DNA of 64,000 bases from VAZQ01 sp963771845. GTDB taxonomy: Bacteria; Pseudomonadota; Alphaproteobacteria; Rhizobiales; Xanthobacteraceae. Location of the stretch: positions 1 to 64,000 of the forward strand of contig CAVYVC010000016.1 of NCBI GenBank assembly GCA_963771845.1. Reading direction: 5' to 3'. This document shows, piece by piece, positions 15,276 to 24,988 of the stretch. The notes under the pieces are model-generated. The model worked only from the letters and a program-made list of their open reading frames with translations. It had not been told where the DNA came from and made no database searches. Each line of letters begins with the position of its first letter. The first letter of the stretch is position 1. A program made the translations under genes and the position numbers.

Positions 15276-16262
15276 ATGTCGAAGCTTGCCCTCTCCGTCG
15301 CGGTCGGCAACTACGACCGGGTCCGGCCGCTGATGGACGGAGCCGTCCAGATCGACGGCGTGGATCCCATATTCATGAATTTGCCGCCGGAGGAAATTTT
15401 CTTCCGTGCTTTTCGCAGCATGGATTTCGATATCTGTGAATTGTCCATGTCGAGCTTTACGGTCAAGGCGGCGGAGCGCAGCTGCCCCTATGTGGGCGTG
15501 CCCGCGTTCGTCTCGCGCGCCTTCCGCCACAACTCGATCTATGTGCGAACCGATCGCATCAAGGCGCCGGAGGATCTCAAGGGCAAGCGCGTCGGATTGC
15601 CGGAATATCAGCTTACGGCCTGCGTTTGGGCGCGCATCATTCTTGCGGACCAGCATGGCGTGCAGCCCGCGAACATCATCTGGGTGAGGGGAGGGATCGA
15701 GCATCCCGGCCGACCGGAGAAGATTGCGATCAAGCTGCCGGACAATGTGCGGATGGAAGATGCGCCGCAGGGGACAACCATCTCCGAGCTACTGGAGCGC
15801 GGCGAGATCGATGGCTTTCTTGCGCCGCGCCCACCCAGGCGCGCCGGCCGGACCGGCAACATTGGCTGGCTCTTTCCTGATCCGGTTGCCGCCGGGCGGG
15901 ATTATTTCAAGCGCACGGGCATTTTCCCGATCATGCATGTTGTCGGCATCCGGCGCGAGCTCGTTGAAAAGCATGCATGGCTGCCGGCAGCGGTGTTGAA
16001 GGCGTTCGAGCAATCAAAGCGCAAGTGTCTCGCAGCGCTGGAAGACACCTCCGCGACAAAGGTGACGCTGCCGTTCGTGGAGGAGGAGTTACGCGCCGCG
16101 CGTGAGCTGATGGGTGAGGATTTCTGGTCCTACGGCTTGGCCGCGAACCGGCACGTGCTCGAAGTCTTCCTGCGCCATCATCATGCGCAGGGTCTCTCCT
16201 CGCGCCTTGTGTCGCCCGAGGAGCTGTTCCATCCCTCGACGCACGAAAGCTTCAGTATCTGA
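15276..16262 (+). CDS. 4,5-dihydroxyphthalate decarboxylase-like protein
   Basis: A 328-residue protein related to 4,5-dihydroxyphthalate decarboxylase and to type II periplasmic-binding-fold (NMT1-like) proteins. Blocks seen are VAVGNYDRVRPLMDG at the N-terminus, FDICELSMSSFTVKAAE, the FVSRAFRHNSIYVRTD block, and PEDLKGKRVGLPEYQLTA. There is no signal peptide, so it is cytoplasmic and probably enzymatic rather than a receptor. The family takes part in aromatic-acid breakdown, but no other phthalate gene is nearby, so the substrate is uncertain. Its stop is followed at once by a CCGTCATTGCGG palindrome. Confidence 0.85.
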   Translation: MSKLALSVAVGNYDRVRPLMDGAVQIDGVDPIFMNLPPEEIFFRAFRSMDFDICELSMSSFTVKAAERSCPYVGVPAFVSRAFRHNSIYVRTDRIKAPEDLKGKRVGLPEYQLTACVWARIILADQHGVQPANIIWVRGGIEHPGRPEKIAIKLPDNVRMEDAPQGTTISELLERGEIDGFLAPRPPRRAGRTGNIGWLFPDPVAAGRDYFKRTGIFPIMHVVGIRRELVEKHAWLPAAVLKAFEQSKRKCLAALEDTSATKVTLPFVEEELRAARELMGEDFWSYGLAANRHVLEVFLRHHHAQGLSSRLVSPEELFHPSTHESFSI

Positions 16263-16269
16263 ATGATCC

Positions 16270-16345
16270 CGTCATTGCGGGGCCGACCGCAATGACGGCA
16301 ACCCGGAATCCATAACCACGGACGAGTTTGGATCCCGGGATGAGA
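16270..16345. repeat. Palindromic repeat, CCGTCATTGCGG type
   Basis: A perfect inverted repeat (ccgtcattgcgg at 16270-16281 and ccgcaatgacgg at 16288-16299) followed by an aatccataacc segment. A related element, with the same ccgtcattgcggggc and aatccataaccgcgg parts, lies at 40958-41070. It sits between convergent genes and could act as a bidirectional terminator. Confidence 0.7.
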
Positions 16346-16347
16346 CT

Positions 16348-18192
16348 TTATTTCTCCGTCCCCCGCAGCATGGCTGCGGTTGCAACCGCCGAGTAGCCGG
16401 GCTCGACCCGCACGTCGACCACCGCCACCTGGCCTTCCTCGACCGCTGTGATGGCCTTCTCGAAGGTCGGTACGAGATCGCCGGTCTTCATCACGGGCGC
16501 AAATCCAACCGCGCCTTGCGCGCGGCCGAGCGCGGCACAATCGATGTCGGGATCGGAAATGCGCTGTCCGATCCAGCGGTTTTCCGGCGGCCGATTGCGA
16601 ATGCGGGCGACGCGTTCTTGGTGCAGCTCATCGTTGAAGAACGAGCGGTTGTTGCAGACGACAAAGAGCATCGGAATTCGGTAATGCACCGCGGTCCAGA
16701 TCGCCGTGACGCCCATGCAGAAGTCGCCGTCACCGCAGATGGCAATCGCCAGCCGCCCCGAGCCTTTGAGCGCGAGCGCTGCGCCGACCGAGACGCCGGG
16801 CCCGCCGCCGACGCCGCCGCCGCCTTCCGAGCCGATGTAATCGAGCGGATGGCGGAAAGGCCATGTCGCCCCGTTCCAGGAGAGCGGCAGGTGCGTGAGC
16901 GTCACCTCACGCTTGCCGACCGCCGCACGCAGCGATCGCGCGAGATCGTCGACCCGCAACGGCCCTGCGGAGGGCTGGTATTTCTCCGGCGGAGCCGTCT
17001 GGGCAGCAGGCTTGGACGCCTTCGCGCCGCCAAGCGCTGCGAGAAGATGCTCCACCGCCTCATCGGGAGTCGTGGGGAGAAGAAGGTCGACCGGCGGCAG
17101 CATCTCGTAATCCATGCTCCAGCCGTTATGAATCTGGAAATCGGCGCTCACGCTGATAATCCTGGCCTTTGGCAGTTCCGGGCCAAACGCCGGCCGCAGG
17201 CCACCGCCGAGATCGACCCAGTCAAGCGAGAGAATGACATCGGCGCTTTTGACCGCCTCGATCGCTTCCGCCACCATGGCGTTCGATGCCGGCGCTCCGG
17301 CATGGAGCGGATGATCGGTGGGAAACCCGCAGCCGATCTTGAGATCACTGACGACCTTGGCATTGAGCGCTTCGGCGAGCGCCACCCGATTATTCCAGGC
17401 CTCCATGCTGCGCGATACCCGCCCCATGAAGATCACGGGATGCTTTGCACCGCGCAGCATCTTGGCGGCCTGCTCGATGCGCTCGGCGGATACCGTGGGG
17501 CTCGCTTGCGGCATGAAACGCGCAGGATCGATGGCAGGCAGCGGCTCGGCGAGCTTCGCCTCCTGCATCTCGGCATCGAGGTTGATGTAGACCGGTCCTT
17601 TCGGGGCGGTATTGGCAATCCAGCTGGCGCGGATAAGCGCTTCGCGGGCGGCGGCGGGTGAAGCCGGTTGGTCGTCCCATTTGGTGTAGTTGCGCACGAT
17701 TGCGCCCTGGTCGCGCGCTGTGTGAATCCAGTCGATCCACGGCCTGCGCTTGGCGGCATCGACCGGCCCGGTCGCGCCCAGCACCACGACCGGGGCGCGA
17801 TCGCACCATGCGTTGAAGATCGCCATGGTGGCGTGAAACAGCCCGACATTGGAGTGAACGGCGGCCGCCATCGCCTTGCCGGTGACCTTGGCATAGCCGT
17901 GGGCAATCGCCACCGCGCTTTCCTCGTGCAGACAGAGCAGCATCTGCGGCGTCTCGTTGCCGAGGAAATTGACGATGGAATCGTGCAGCCCGCGATAGCT
18001 CGCGCCGGGATTGAGCGCGACATAAGGAATCTCAAGCGCACGCAGCGTGTCGGCGACGACATCGCTGCCAAAACCGGGCGCGTTGGCCGGCGTAAGATTT
18101 GCCGGCCGCTCAAGCGCCCGAAGCGAGGGGTGCGCTGCGCTCACGGAGCGATGTGGAGCGGCGGGCGCCGTCTTGGCTTTCGCAGTCGTCAC
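16348..18192 (-). CDS. Thiamine diphosphate-dependent enzyme (acetolactate synthase-like)
   Basis: A ThDP enzyme of about 614 residues with the three-domain acetolactate synthase/benzoylformate decarboxylase layout. The N-terminal PYR domain has the catalytic-type Glu in LCLHEESAVAIAHGYAK. The central domain has HPVIFMGR. The C-terminal PP domain has the ThDP motif starting CGDGDFCMG and ending CNNRSFFND. Substrate class is uncertain because such divergent members cover decarboxylases, lyases and synthases. The first 40 residues are Pro/Ala rich. I place the start at a GTG (18192) with AAGGAT upstream; an ATG at 18228 is in frame but lacks a visible ribosome-binding site. A second, related but distinct ThDP gene lies at 21376-23071. 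Confidence 0.85.
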   Translation of the reverse strand: MTTAKAKTAPAAPHRSVSAAHPSLRALERPANLTPANAPGFGSDVVADTLRALEIPYVALNPGASYRGLHDSIVNFLGNETPQMLLCLHEESAVAIAHGYAKVTGKAMAAAVHSNVGLFHATMAIFNAWCDRAPVVVLGATGPVDAAKRRPWIDWIHTARDQGAIVRNYTKWDDQPASPAAAREALIRASWIANTAPKGPVYINLDAEMQEAKLAEPLPAIDPARFMPQASPTVSAERIEQAAKMLRGAKHPVIFMGRVSRSMEAWNNRVALAEALNAKVVSDLKIGCGFPTDHPLHAGAPASNAMVAEAIEAVKSADVILSLDWVDLGGGLRPAFGPELPKARIISVSADFQIHNGWSMDYEMLPPVDLLLPTTPDEAVEHLLAALGGAKASKPAAQTAPPEKYQPSAGPLRVDDLARSLRAAVGKREVTLTHLPLSWNGATWPFRHPLDYIGSEGGGGVGGGPGVSVGAALALKGSGRLAIAICGDGDFCMGVTAIWTAVHYRIPMLFVVCNNRSFFNDELHQERVARIRNRPPENRWIGQRISDPDIDCAALGRAQGAVGFAPVMKTGDLVPTFEKAITAVEEGQVAVVDVRVEPGYSAVATAAMLRGTEK

Positions 18193-18237
18193 TGGATGAT
18201 CCTTGGGTTCTAGGAGGGGACACCCCATAGAACCGGA

Positions 18238-19461
18238 TCACCGGCCCTGACGCAACCGCGCCAAAAGCTTCACGCCGGCATAGCCGTCGGCGGGCTCCAT
18301 GCCGGCTTTGCGCTGAAAGTTGCGGATTGCCGTCATGGTATCGTTGCCTACGCGGCCGTCCGTGCCGCCGGTGTCAAAGCCAAGCGCGGTGAGACGATGC
18401 TGGATCTCCTGCACCTCCGCGAGCGTCGGTGTTCGCTCCGAGCCGGGGAAGGGCTGCACGAAAGCGCTGCCGCCAATCACGCGATCCCCGAGATGCACGA
18501 TCGAGAGCGTGTAGTTCATGGATGGATTGTACGAGCGCACCGCGTAGAAGTTTGGCCCAAGCAGAAAGCTTGGCCCGCCGGGCACGGGTACCCATAATTT
18601 CGAGCTTGCATTGAGGTTTGGGAACCCCTGACCATCCGCGCGGGTAACGCCCGCTTTTTGCCAGGCATCATATGTTTTTGATGCTCCTTCCCGCATCCCG
18701 CGGGATACGCCACGGACCTCGTAACCCCAATGCTCGCCACGGCGATACTTGCCGCGCTCGACAAGGTAGCGGGCGGTACCCGCGAGCGCATCATCAGGTT
18801 TGCCGAACGGCGTGACGCGGCCGTCATGGTCATAGTCGACGCCCATGTTGAGCCAGACCTCGGGCATCCATTGGGTATGCCCCATGGCGCCTGCCCATGA
18901 GCCGCGCATCTCCTCGGGCGTGCTCCAGCTGTGGTCGATGATGACGAGCGCGTTGAGCAGCTCCTGCTCCCAGTAGCTGCGCCGGCGCGTCTCGCCCCAG
19001 GCAAGCGCAGCGAGCGCCGGGATCACCGGCCGCATATGGTTCTTCTGCACGTCCGGATCGCCGAACGCGGATTCGATTCCCCACAGGCCAAGCATGACCG
19101 AGCGGCCAACGCCGTAATCCTTCTCGATCCGCCCGAGCAGGCCGGCATATTCCTGGGCTTTTTCCTTGCCCGTCGTGATGCGCCAGTCAGAGACACGGCG
19201 ATTGAGATACTGCCAGAGCTCCTCGCGAAACTCGGGTTGAGCGCGATCGAGCGCGAATACACTCGTATCCGGCTTGATGCTCGTCATTACCCTCGTGTAG
19301 GTCGCGTCCGATATGCCGCGCGCAAGGGCGCGTTCGCGAAATGAAGCGACCCAGTGCTCGAAGCTCTTGCCCTCTGCCGCCGCTCGCCTGCTCAACATCA
19401 GCCCGGCCGCCAATACCGGCAGACACGCTCGCCGCGACAGGGTGCTCGTCCGCTCCTTCAT
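18238..19461 (-). CDS. Lytic murein transglycosylase, MltB family
   Basis: A 407-residue periplasmic enzyme that cleaves peptidoglycan to 1,6-anhydromuropeptides. It starts with a signal sequence (SRRACLPVLAAGLMLSRRAAA). The SLT_2 domain contains the catalytic Glu130 in GLWGIESAFG, then GAMGHTQWMP and DYDHDGR. A C-terminal peptidoglycan-binding domain begins near residue 345 (LAEVQEIQHRLTALGFDTGGTDG, VGNDTMTAIRNFQRKAG). It has no lipobox, so it is likely soluble. It lies just downstream of the MltB-unrelated efp gene on the same strand and 9 bp after the ThDP region's upstream end. The gene is intact. Confidence 0.92.
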   Translation of the reverse strand: MKERTSTLSRRACLPVLAAGLMLSRRAAAEGKSFEHWVASFRERALARGISDATYTRVMTSIKPDTSVFALDRAQPEFREELWQYLNRRVSDWRITTGKEKAQEYAGLLGRIEKDYGVGRSVMLGLWGIESAFGDPDVQKNHMRPVIPALAALAWGETRRRSYWEQELLNALVIIDHSWSTPEEMRGSWAGAMGHTQWMPEVWLNMGVDYDHDGRVTPFGKPDDALAGTARYLVERGKYRRGEHWGYEVRGVSRGMREGASKTYDAWQKAGVTRADGQGFPNLNASSKLWVPVPGGPSFLLGPNFYAVRSYNPSMNYTLSIVHLGDRVIGGSAFVQPFPGSERTPTLAEVQEIQHRLTALGFDTGGTDGRVGNDTMTAIRNFQRKAGMEPADGYAGVKLLARLRQGR

Positions 19462-19636
19462 GGCGCCGCTCTCCGGCCTCCTTGTTCTGACCTCGTCGCA
19501 ATTCTATCGAGGTTTCTGTCGGCTTTGCGGCCAAGCCCACCATTGCAATCGGCACCGACGAATAAACACGCGCAGACTTCATCCCTGCGCGAACGCGCTG
19601 ACGAGGGAGCCATCGCGTAGCAATGGGGCTCGCTTC

Positions 19637-20203
19637 TTAATCCTTCGCGCGCTCGACGTATGAGCCGTCCGCGGTCATGACCACGATCTTGGTGCCGGCT
19701 CCGACAAAGGGGGGAACCATGGTGCGCAACCCATTGGAAAGCATGGCGGGCTTGTAGGAGGAGGAGGCAGTTTGCCCTTTGACCGTGGGTTCAGTCTCCA
19801 CCACTTCCAGGGTCACCTTCTGCGGCAGTTGGATCGCCACCGCGACGCCTTCATGCACCGACAGCGTCACCTTCATCTCAGGCTGCAGATAGGCGGCCTG
19901 ATCGCCGATGATGTCGGCTGGCAAAGTGACCTGGTCATAGGTTTCCGTGTTCATGAAATGAAAGCCGTCGCTGTCCTGATAAAGGTACTGGAACTCGCGA
20001 TCTTCCACATAGGCTCGCTCGACCTGCTCGGTCGTTTTGTAACGTTGGGCAACCTTTACGCCGTCACTGATACGGCGCATGTCCACCTGGGTGGTTGGCG
20101 TTCCCTTGCCGGGATGGAAGCTTTCGGCATTGAGCACGACATAGAGCCTGCCATCGACTTCCAGGATGTTGCCCTTGCGGAGCGAGCTGGCGATCACTTT
20201 CAC
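19637..20203 (-). CDS. efp: Elongation factor P
   Basis: A 188-residue translation factor that rescues ribosomes stalled on polyproline stretches. It starts at a GTG (20203) with CAAGGGAA upstream, and the protein begins (V)KVIASSLRKGNILEVDG. The modifiable lysine is in the loop PGKG (Lys33, equivalent to Lys34 of E. coli). The three OB-type domains and the C-terminal GLRTMVPPFVGAGTKIVV block are all present. The candidate modification enzymes, EpmA (20346-21366, frameshifted) and EpmB (23269-24330), lie next to it, so this lineage probably beta-lysylates EF-P. Confidence 0.95.
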   Translation of the reverse strand: MKVIASSLRKGNILEVDGRLYVVLNAESFHPGKGTPTTQVDMRRISDGVKVAQRYKTTEQVERAYVEDREFQYLYQDSDGFHFMNTETYDQVTLPADIIGDQAAYLQPEMKVTLSVHEGVAVAIQLPQKVTLEVVETEPTVKGQTASSSYKPAMLSNGLRTMVPPFVGAGTKIVVMTADGSYVERAKD

Positions 20204-20345
20204 GGGTCGATATTCCCTTGAGAGGCGGCACCCGCCGCCGCGGACAAACGATTGGCCTGCACCATACTGATCTTTCCCCCGGCCGTCATGCCCCGCATGC
20301 GCGGATGATGACGAGAGAGAGGACTGATCGTATTCGGAGGGTTTT

Positions 20346-21366
20346 ATGCCTGGGCTGTTGCGGACCCATGCCGACCGGCGACCTTTCCTGTTGGGGCGCA
20401 TGCGCATCATGGCGGCCCTGCGCGACTACTTTGCGGCGAGGGGACTTCATCGAGGTCGAAACATCGATCCTGACCCGCTCACCGGGGAACGAAACCCATT
20501 TGCATGCCTTCGCCACGGATCTCATCTCACCGGCGGGTACGCCTGAGCGGTACTATCTGCGCACCTCGCCCGAGTTCGCAAGCAAGAAGCTGCTTGCGGC
20601 CGGAGAGCGGCGTATCGTTGAGTTTGCCCGTGTCTTCCGCAACCGCGAGTCGGGCGCGCTGCATCACCCTGAATTCACTCTCGTTGAATGGTATCGGGCG
20701 AACGAATCCTGGGAGGCGGTCGCGCATGACTGTTGCTCGATCATTGCACTCGCAGCCGAGATCGCAGGTACAACGCGCTTCTCGTTTCGTGGTCGCGCAA
20801 TCAACCCTTTAGCCAAACCCGAGAGGCTTTCGGTCGTGGAAGCATTTCGCTGCCATGCCGGGATTGATCTTTTGGTCGTCCTGCCGCCGCAACCCGCCGA
20901 GCGATTTGCGGCGGCCGCGCGCGACGCAGGCGTGCGCGTTGCGCCCACCGACAGCTGGGGCGACATCTTCAGCCGTGTACTCCTCGAGCGCATCGAGCCG
21001 CATCTCGGAAACGGCCAAGCGACCATCCTCTACGATTATCCGGCCGTGCAATCGCCGCTCGCGCAGCCCAAGCCATCCAGTCCCGGCCTCGCCGAGCGCT
21101 TCGAGCTCTATGCCTGCGGGATCGAGCTTGCCAACGGCTTCGGCGAACTCACTGATCCCGTTCTCCAGCGCGCGCGGCTCGAAGAGCAAATGGTGGAGAA
21201 GGAGCGCATCTATGGGGAGCAATATCCGATCGATGAAGAATTTATCGGGGCGCTCGAGCTCATGCCGCCCGCAAGCGGCGTTGCGCTCGGACTTGATCGG
21301 CTGGTCATGCTCGCGACCGGCGCCACCCGCATCGATCAGGTGCTCTGGACGCCGATGATTGAATAG
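20346..21366 (+). pseudogene. epmA: EF-P beta-lysine ligase EpmA (GenX/PoxA), single-base frameshift
   Basis: The product is a truncated lysyl-tRNA synthetase paralogue that attaches (R)-beta-lysine to EF-P. GGAGGG precedes the ATG at 20346. The first frame gives HADRRPFLLGRMRIMAALRD and then loses homology. The next frame continues with DFIEVETSILTRSPGNETHL, YYLRTSPEF, RVFRNRE, HHPEFTLVEWYR and the class II motif 3 SGVALGLDRLVML. The switch is at a run of four G (20440-20443), where five G would restore the frame. This is either a true recent inactivation or a homopolymer indel. The gene is divergent from efp, 142 bp away. All catalytic motifs downstream of the indel are intact. Confidence 0.88.
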
Positions 21367-21375
21367 ATGACCTAC

Positions 21376-23071
21376 CTACCGCGCCAGCACGACATTGAGG
21401 ATGGAGGTCTTGCCGTCTTTAGTGGCGGCGAGACCTTTGCGGATCGCGCCTTTGAGATCGGCGGCCTTTTCCACGCGCTGGCCATGGAACCCGAAGTGAC
21501 TGCCGAGCTGCTCGTAATTGGGGCCCTCAATGGTGACGCCATAATGCAGATTTCTGCTCGCCGAGACGCCATCGGGATAGTGATGGACGTGGCCCTTGCG
21601 CATCGCCTCGTATTTCCTGTTGTTGAGAACGACGATGATGATGGGCAAGTCGTGATGCTTGGAAGCGCCGAGCGCCTGAATGATCGGGTTGTAGAGAAAC
21701 GAACCGTCGCCGACGAGCAAGACGACCGGCCGCTCCCGCGCCGCAAGCTTGATGCCGAGCGCTGTGCCGATCCCCTGCCCAAGCCCGCCTGAGCCGCGGA
21801 AAAAGCTTTGGGCGGTGGTTTGCGGCAGGTGCTGGCGCAGAAGCTGGGAATGCGTGATGGTTTCGTCGACGTAGATCGTGTCGGGTGGCATATTCTCGCC
21901 AAGCGCGCCGAGGAGCGAGAGCGGATCGATCCCGCTGCCGTTCTGTGCTTTTTCCCGCTCGGCGCGCAGTCCCGCCACATATTTCTCATGCTCGCGCGTC
22001 CAGCGCTGCCGCCGCGCGTTGATCGCTGCACTATCTGGATGCGCTTGCTTGAGCGCGGCTATGAGCAGCTTGAGCGATGCCCCCATATCGCCTTCAAGAT
22101 AAAAGTCGATATGGAGATTTTGGTAGATCATATGCCCCTTGAGGGGATTGTCGTTGATCGCGACGATCCTGCCGGCGGTGGGCCGCCGCTGCGCGGGGTA
22201 CCAGGGCGCACGACCGCCTACGAGCAAAACCAGATCGGCCTTCTCGACGGCTTTGTAGTGGCCCATGCCGAGGTAGAGCGGATGGTCGGTGGGAAAGTTC
22301 GCGTAAGCGTTGGCACGCCCGTTGATCACCGGGATGGCAAGCAGCTCCGCAAGTTCGACCAGCGCTGAAAACGCCGAGGGATCGCGGCCGGAAGTCTCCG
22401 CCACGATAACCGGGTTCTTGCTCTCAAGTACAAACGAGGCGACCTGTTCCACGTCATGGGCCGTGGGCTCCAGAACAGGAGCGGACGGGACGTCGCGTGC
22501 GGCTGTGGGCGGCGTCCAATCGTGCAACATGTGCTCCAGGGCGACATTGAGATAAATCGGGCCCTTAGGGACCCGCTGCGCCATCTCGCCGGCGCGGATC
22601 ACGCTTTCATACAGCGTGTATGGGCTCGTCACCGCACGCGCCCATTTGGCGACCGGCTCAACGAACCGTTCAATCCCGCCGACGGTCAGCCCGCCATACC
22701 ATTGCTGCTCGATGTCGAGATCGGGATCTTCGCCAAGCGTCTGGGATTCACCCGACATGACCACCATCGGCACCTCGTTCTGCAAGGCGCCGTGCACGCC
22801 CATGCTTCCCTGTAGCATGCCGACACCGGCATGAAGGAGGACCGCCTGCGGCCGGCCGGTAATCAGCGTATAGCCCGTCGCCATGTTGACGGCGAGGGTC
22901 TCGTGCCAGGAACTCGATGAAGGCCGGACCGGCCTTTTTGTCCGTCTTCTGCCGTGCCAGCGCCTCCCATACGGGCGACCATTCCGACCCGGGCGACGAC
23001 ATGATGTAGTCGATCTTGAGCTTGCGAAATGCCTCGAGGATCGCCTCTCCCCCGTCGAGATAATTCTTCAT
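21376..23071 (-). pseudogene. Thiamine diphosphate-dependent enzyme, single-base frameshift near N-terminus
   Basis: A ThDP enzyme of about 565 residues of the acetolactate synthase-like superfamily. The N-terminal frame starts MKNYLDGGEAILEAFRKL at 23071 (AGGAGAAC upstream) and runs to AFIEF. After a one-base shift near 22905-22915 the frame continues WHETLAVNMATGYTLITGRP. The ThDP motif is in VGDGSFLYNP and ends at LNNRKYEAMR. The central FAD/ADP-type domain is present (NPVIVAETSG). The expected first-domain glutamate lies beside the indel (WHETLA). It lies between epmA and epmB, but its role in EF-P modification is not supported. It is distinct from the ThDP gene at 16348-18192. Confidence 0.83.
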
Positions 23072-23268
23072 CTTGTTCTCCTGGTCACGTCAGGCATAAC
23101 AACACGGAAATTCGAACGCCTGCAAGAATGCCGGCACGGCTCCCGGTTGGCTATTGCATGGCGGCGGTAGGAAGTGCAACGGCGTCATTCTTCATGATTA
23201 GCCGAAATGCAAGCCAGCCCGCCGGATGCGGCCTCACCGGAAGCGAGGCTCGTCAAGGGACCCCACCC

Positions 23269-24330
23269 ATGAAAACAAGCACGCGCAAGACTTTTTCACG
23301 GCCCGCCGACCTCGTTTCAGCCGGACTCATTTCTGCGCAACGCATGGACGAGATCGGCAGAGTTGCGCAGCGTTATGCCGTTGCGCTCACGACAGATCTG
23401 GCAAAGCTTATTGATCGCGATGATCCCCGCGATCCGGTCGCACGTCAGTTCGTTCCCGTTTTGGGTGAACTCGACACCGAGCCGCAAGAGAGCGCCGACC
23501 CGATCAGTGACGAGGCGCATAGCCCGGTTGCGGGCATTGTGCATCGCTATCCCGATCGGGTGCTGCTGATGCCAACGCATTTGTGTGCAGTGTACTGCCG
23601 GTTCTGCTTCCGGCGGGAAGTGGTTGGGGGCGAGCGTTCTCTCAACCACGCCGAGCTTGCCAGCGCGATCGCGTATATTCGCGACCATCAAGAAGTCTGG
23701 GAAGTCATCCTGAGCGGCGGTGATCCCTTGATCTTGTCTCCCCGCCGTCTCAAAGCCATTGTGGACGCGCTCGCCAAAATCGATCACGTCAAGGTCATTC
23801 GCGTGCATACCCGCGTGCCTGTGGCTGATCCGGGACGGGTGACACCGGCGCTCGTCCAGGCGCTGAAGGCCACTGGCAAGGCGACCTATGTCGCGCTTCA
23901 CGTCAATCATGCGCGCGAGCTTGGCCAGAAGGCGCGCGCGGCGTGCGCGCGTTTTGTCGATGCCGGCGTTCCAATGCTGAGCCAGACCGTGTTATTGCGC
24001 GGCGTCAACGACGACGCGGAGAGCTTGGGCGAGCTGATGCGCACTTTGGTCGAATGCCGTGTGAAGCCCTATTATCTCCACCACGGCGATCTCGCGCCGG
24101 GCACCGCGCACTGGCGCACCTCAATCGAGCAGGGGCAATCGATCATGCGATCCCTGCGCGGCCGGCTCTCCGGCCTGTGTCAGCCGACTTTCGTGCTCGA
24201 CATCCCCGGCGGACACGGCAAATCGCCGATTGGGCCGAATTATATCTCTGCCTCGAGCAATGGCGCGAGCGGCCAATTCGAAGTCGAGGACTTCAAGGGC
24301 AGTCGGCATTCTTATCCGCCCAGAGCCTAA
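23269..24330 (+). CDS. epmB: EF-P lysine 2,3-aminomutase EpmB (radical SAM)
   Basis: A 353-residue radical SAM enzyme that isomerises L-lysine to beta-lysine for EF-P modification. The [4Fe-4S] cluster cysteines are Cys106, Cys110 and Cys113 (CAVYCRFCF). SGGDP, the PLP-lysine region near HGKSPIGP and the conserved HVNHARE follow. The length is close to E. coli EpmB (342 residues) and shorter than clostridial KamA, which supports the EpmB assignment. AAGGGA lies upstream of the ATG at 23269. It is encoded near efp and epmA with one ThDP gene between them. Confidence 0.9.
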   Translation: MKTSTRKTFSRPADLVSAGLISAQRMDEIGRVAQRYAVALTTDLAKLIDRDDPRDPVARQFVPVLGELDTEPQESADPISDEAHSPVAGIVHRYPDRVLLMPTHLCAVYCRFCFRREVVGGERSLNHAELASAIAYIRDHQEVWEVILSGGDPLILSPRRLKAIVDALAKIDHVKVIRVHTRVPVADPGRVTPALVQALKATGKATYVALHVNHARELGQKARAACARFVDAGVPMLSQTVLLRGVNDDAESLGELMRTLVECRVKPYYLHHGDLAPGTAHWRTSIEQGQSIMRSLRGRLSGLCQPTFVLDIPGGHGKSPIGPNYISASSNGASGQFEVEDFKGSRHSYPPRA

Positions 24331-24659
24331 TACACGGCGCGGCACCACATCTCGCAGCTATTTTGGTGGCGGTAATTGTAAAAGACGGCTGTGACGCAGT
24401 GGCCGTGCCAGTCGCCGTCAATGAGCCTGATCCGCTCGCCGGCAACCCATCCCAGGCAAGCGGCTGTCATCCCGGTGAAGCGGATTCCATTGATGATGAA
24501 GACGCCGCTATAGGGCGGCTGAACGACCTCAATTACATGCCGTTCCGGAGGCAGATACCGCCGATGATAGTACCGGTGGCCCGAATAAATCATTCCGTCT
24601 GCAAGCGCGGACTGGCACGTCAAAAGCGCAAGTCCGAACGCCAACGCAACCCGTAACAT
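24327..24659 (-). CDS. Small secreted protein of unknown function
   Basis: A 110-residue protein with a clear signal peptide (MLRVALAFGLALLTCQSALA). The mature part is rich in Tyr, His and Arg at its start (GHRYYHRRYLPPERH), then has a hydrophobic strand-like core and four cysteines in the second half (one in AACLGW, one in HGHC, two in SCEMWC), suggesting disulphides. I do not recognise the family. I chose the ATG at 24659 because the signal peptide begins there. Its stop overlaps the end of epmB by 4 bp (convergent). Confidence 0.6.
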   Translation of the reverse strand: MLRVALAFGLALLTCQSALADGMIYSGHRYYHRRYLPPERHVIEVVQPPYSGVFIINGIRFTGMTAACLGWVAGERIRLIDGDWHGHCVTAVFYNYRHQNSCEMWCRAVY

Positions 24660-24796
24660 CAATTTTTCCCCCGTCCGGCCAAAGGATACGGGCGATCCGC
24701 ATTGCTGCCAAGCGCTGCACGGCCGCGTGAGCTTTGCGCGCGCGCTCCGCGATAGAGTGTGTCCAGTCTGCAACATCGACAGGGCCCAGCTTGACT

Positions 24797-24867
24797 GTAG
24801 CCCGCATGAGCGGAGCGACACGCGGGGAGAAATAGCTCCCGGATATCGCTTCGCTCATCCGGGCTAC
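24797..24867. repeat. REP-like element (GTAGCCCGG type)
   Basis: Runs from gtagcccgcatgagcggagc to atcgcttcgctcatccgggctac, so the two ends are inverted copies that can fold into a long hairpin. Related to the elements at 9137, 51585 and 63822. Confidence 0.75.
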
Positions 24868-24988
24868 TCGCTCCGGACGTGCCCAATGTCGGCCCAAAGC
24901 GCAGGCCAAAGCGGAGGGCTGGCTGTGCCATTCTTTCGCGCTTATCATGGACGCAGATTAGGACTTGCCTTGCACCATGGAGACTTCG

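Noticed and set aside
16516..17661. Plus-strand ORF of 381 codons
   Set aside because: It is antisense to the ThDP enzyme, with Arg- and Gly-rich low-complexity sequence typical of shadows in GC-rich DNA.
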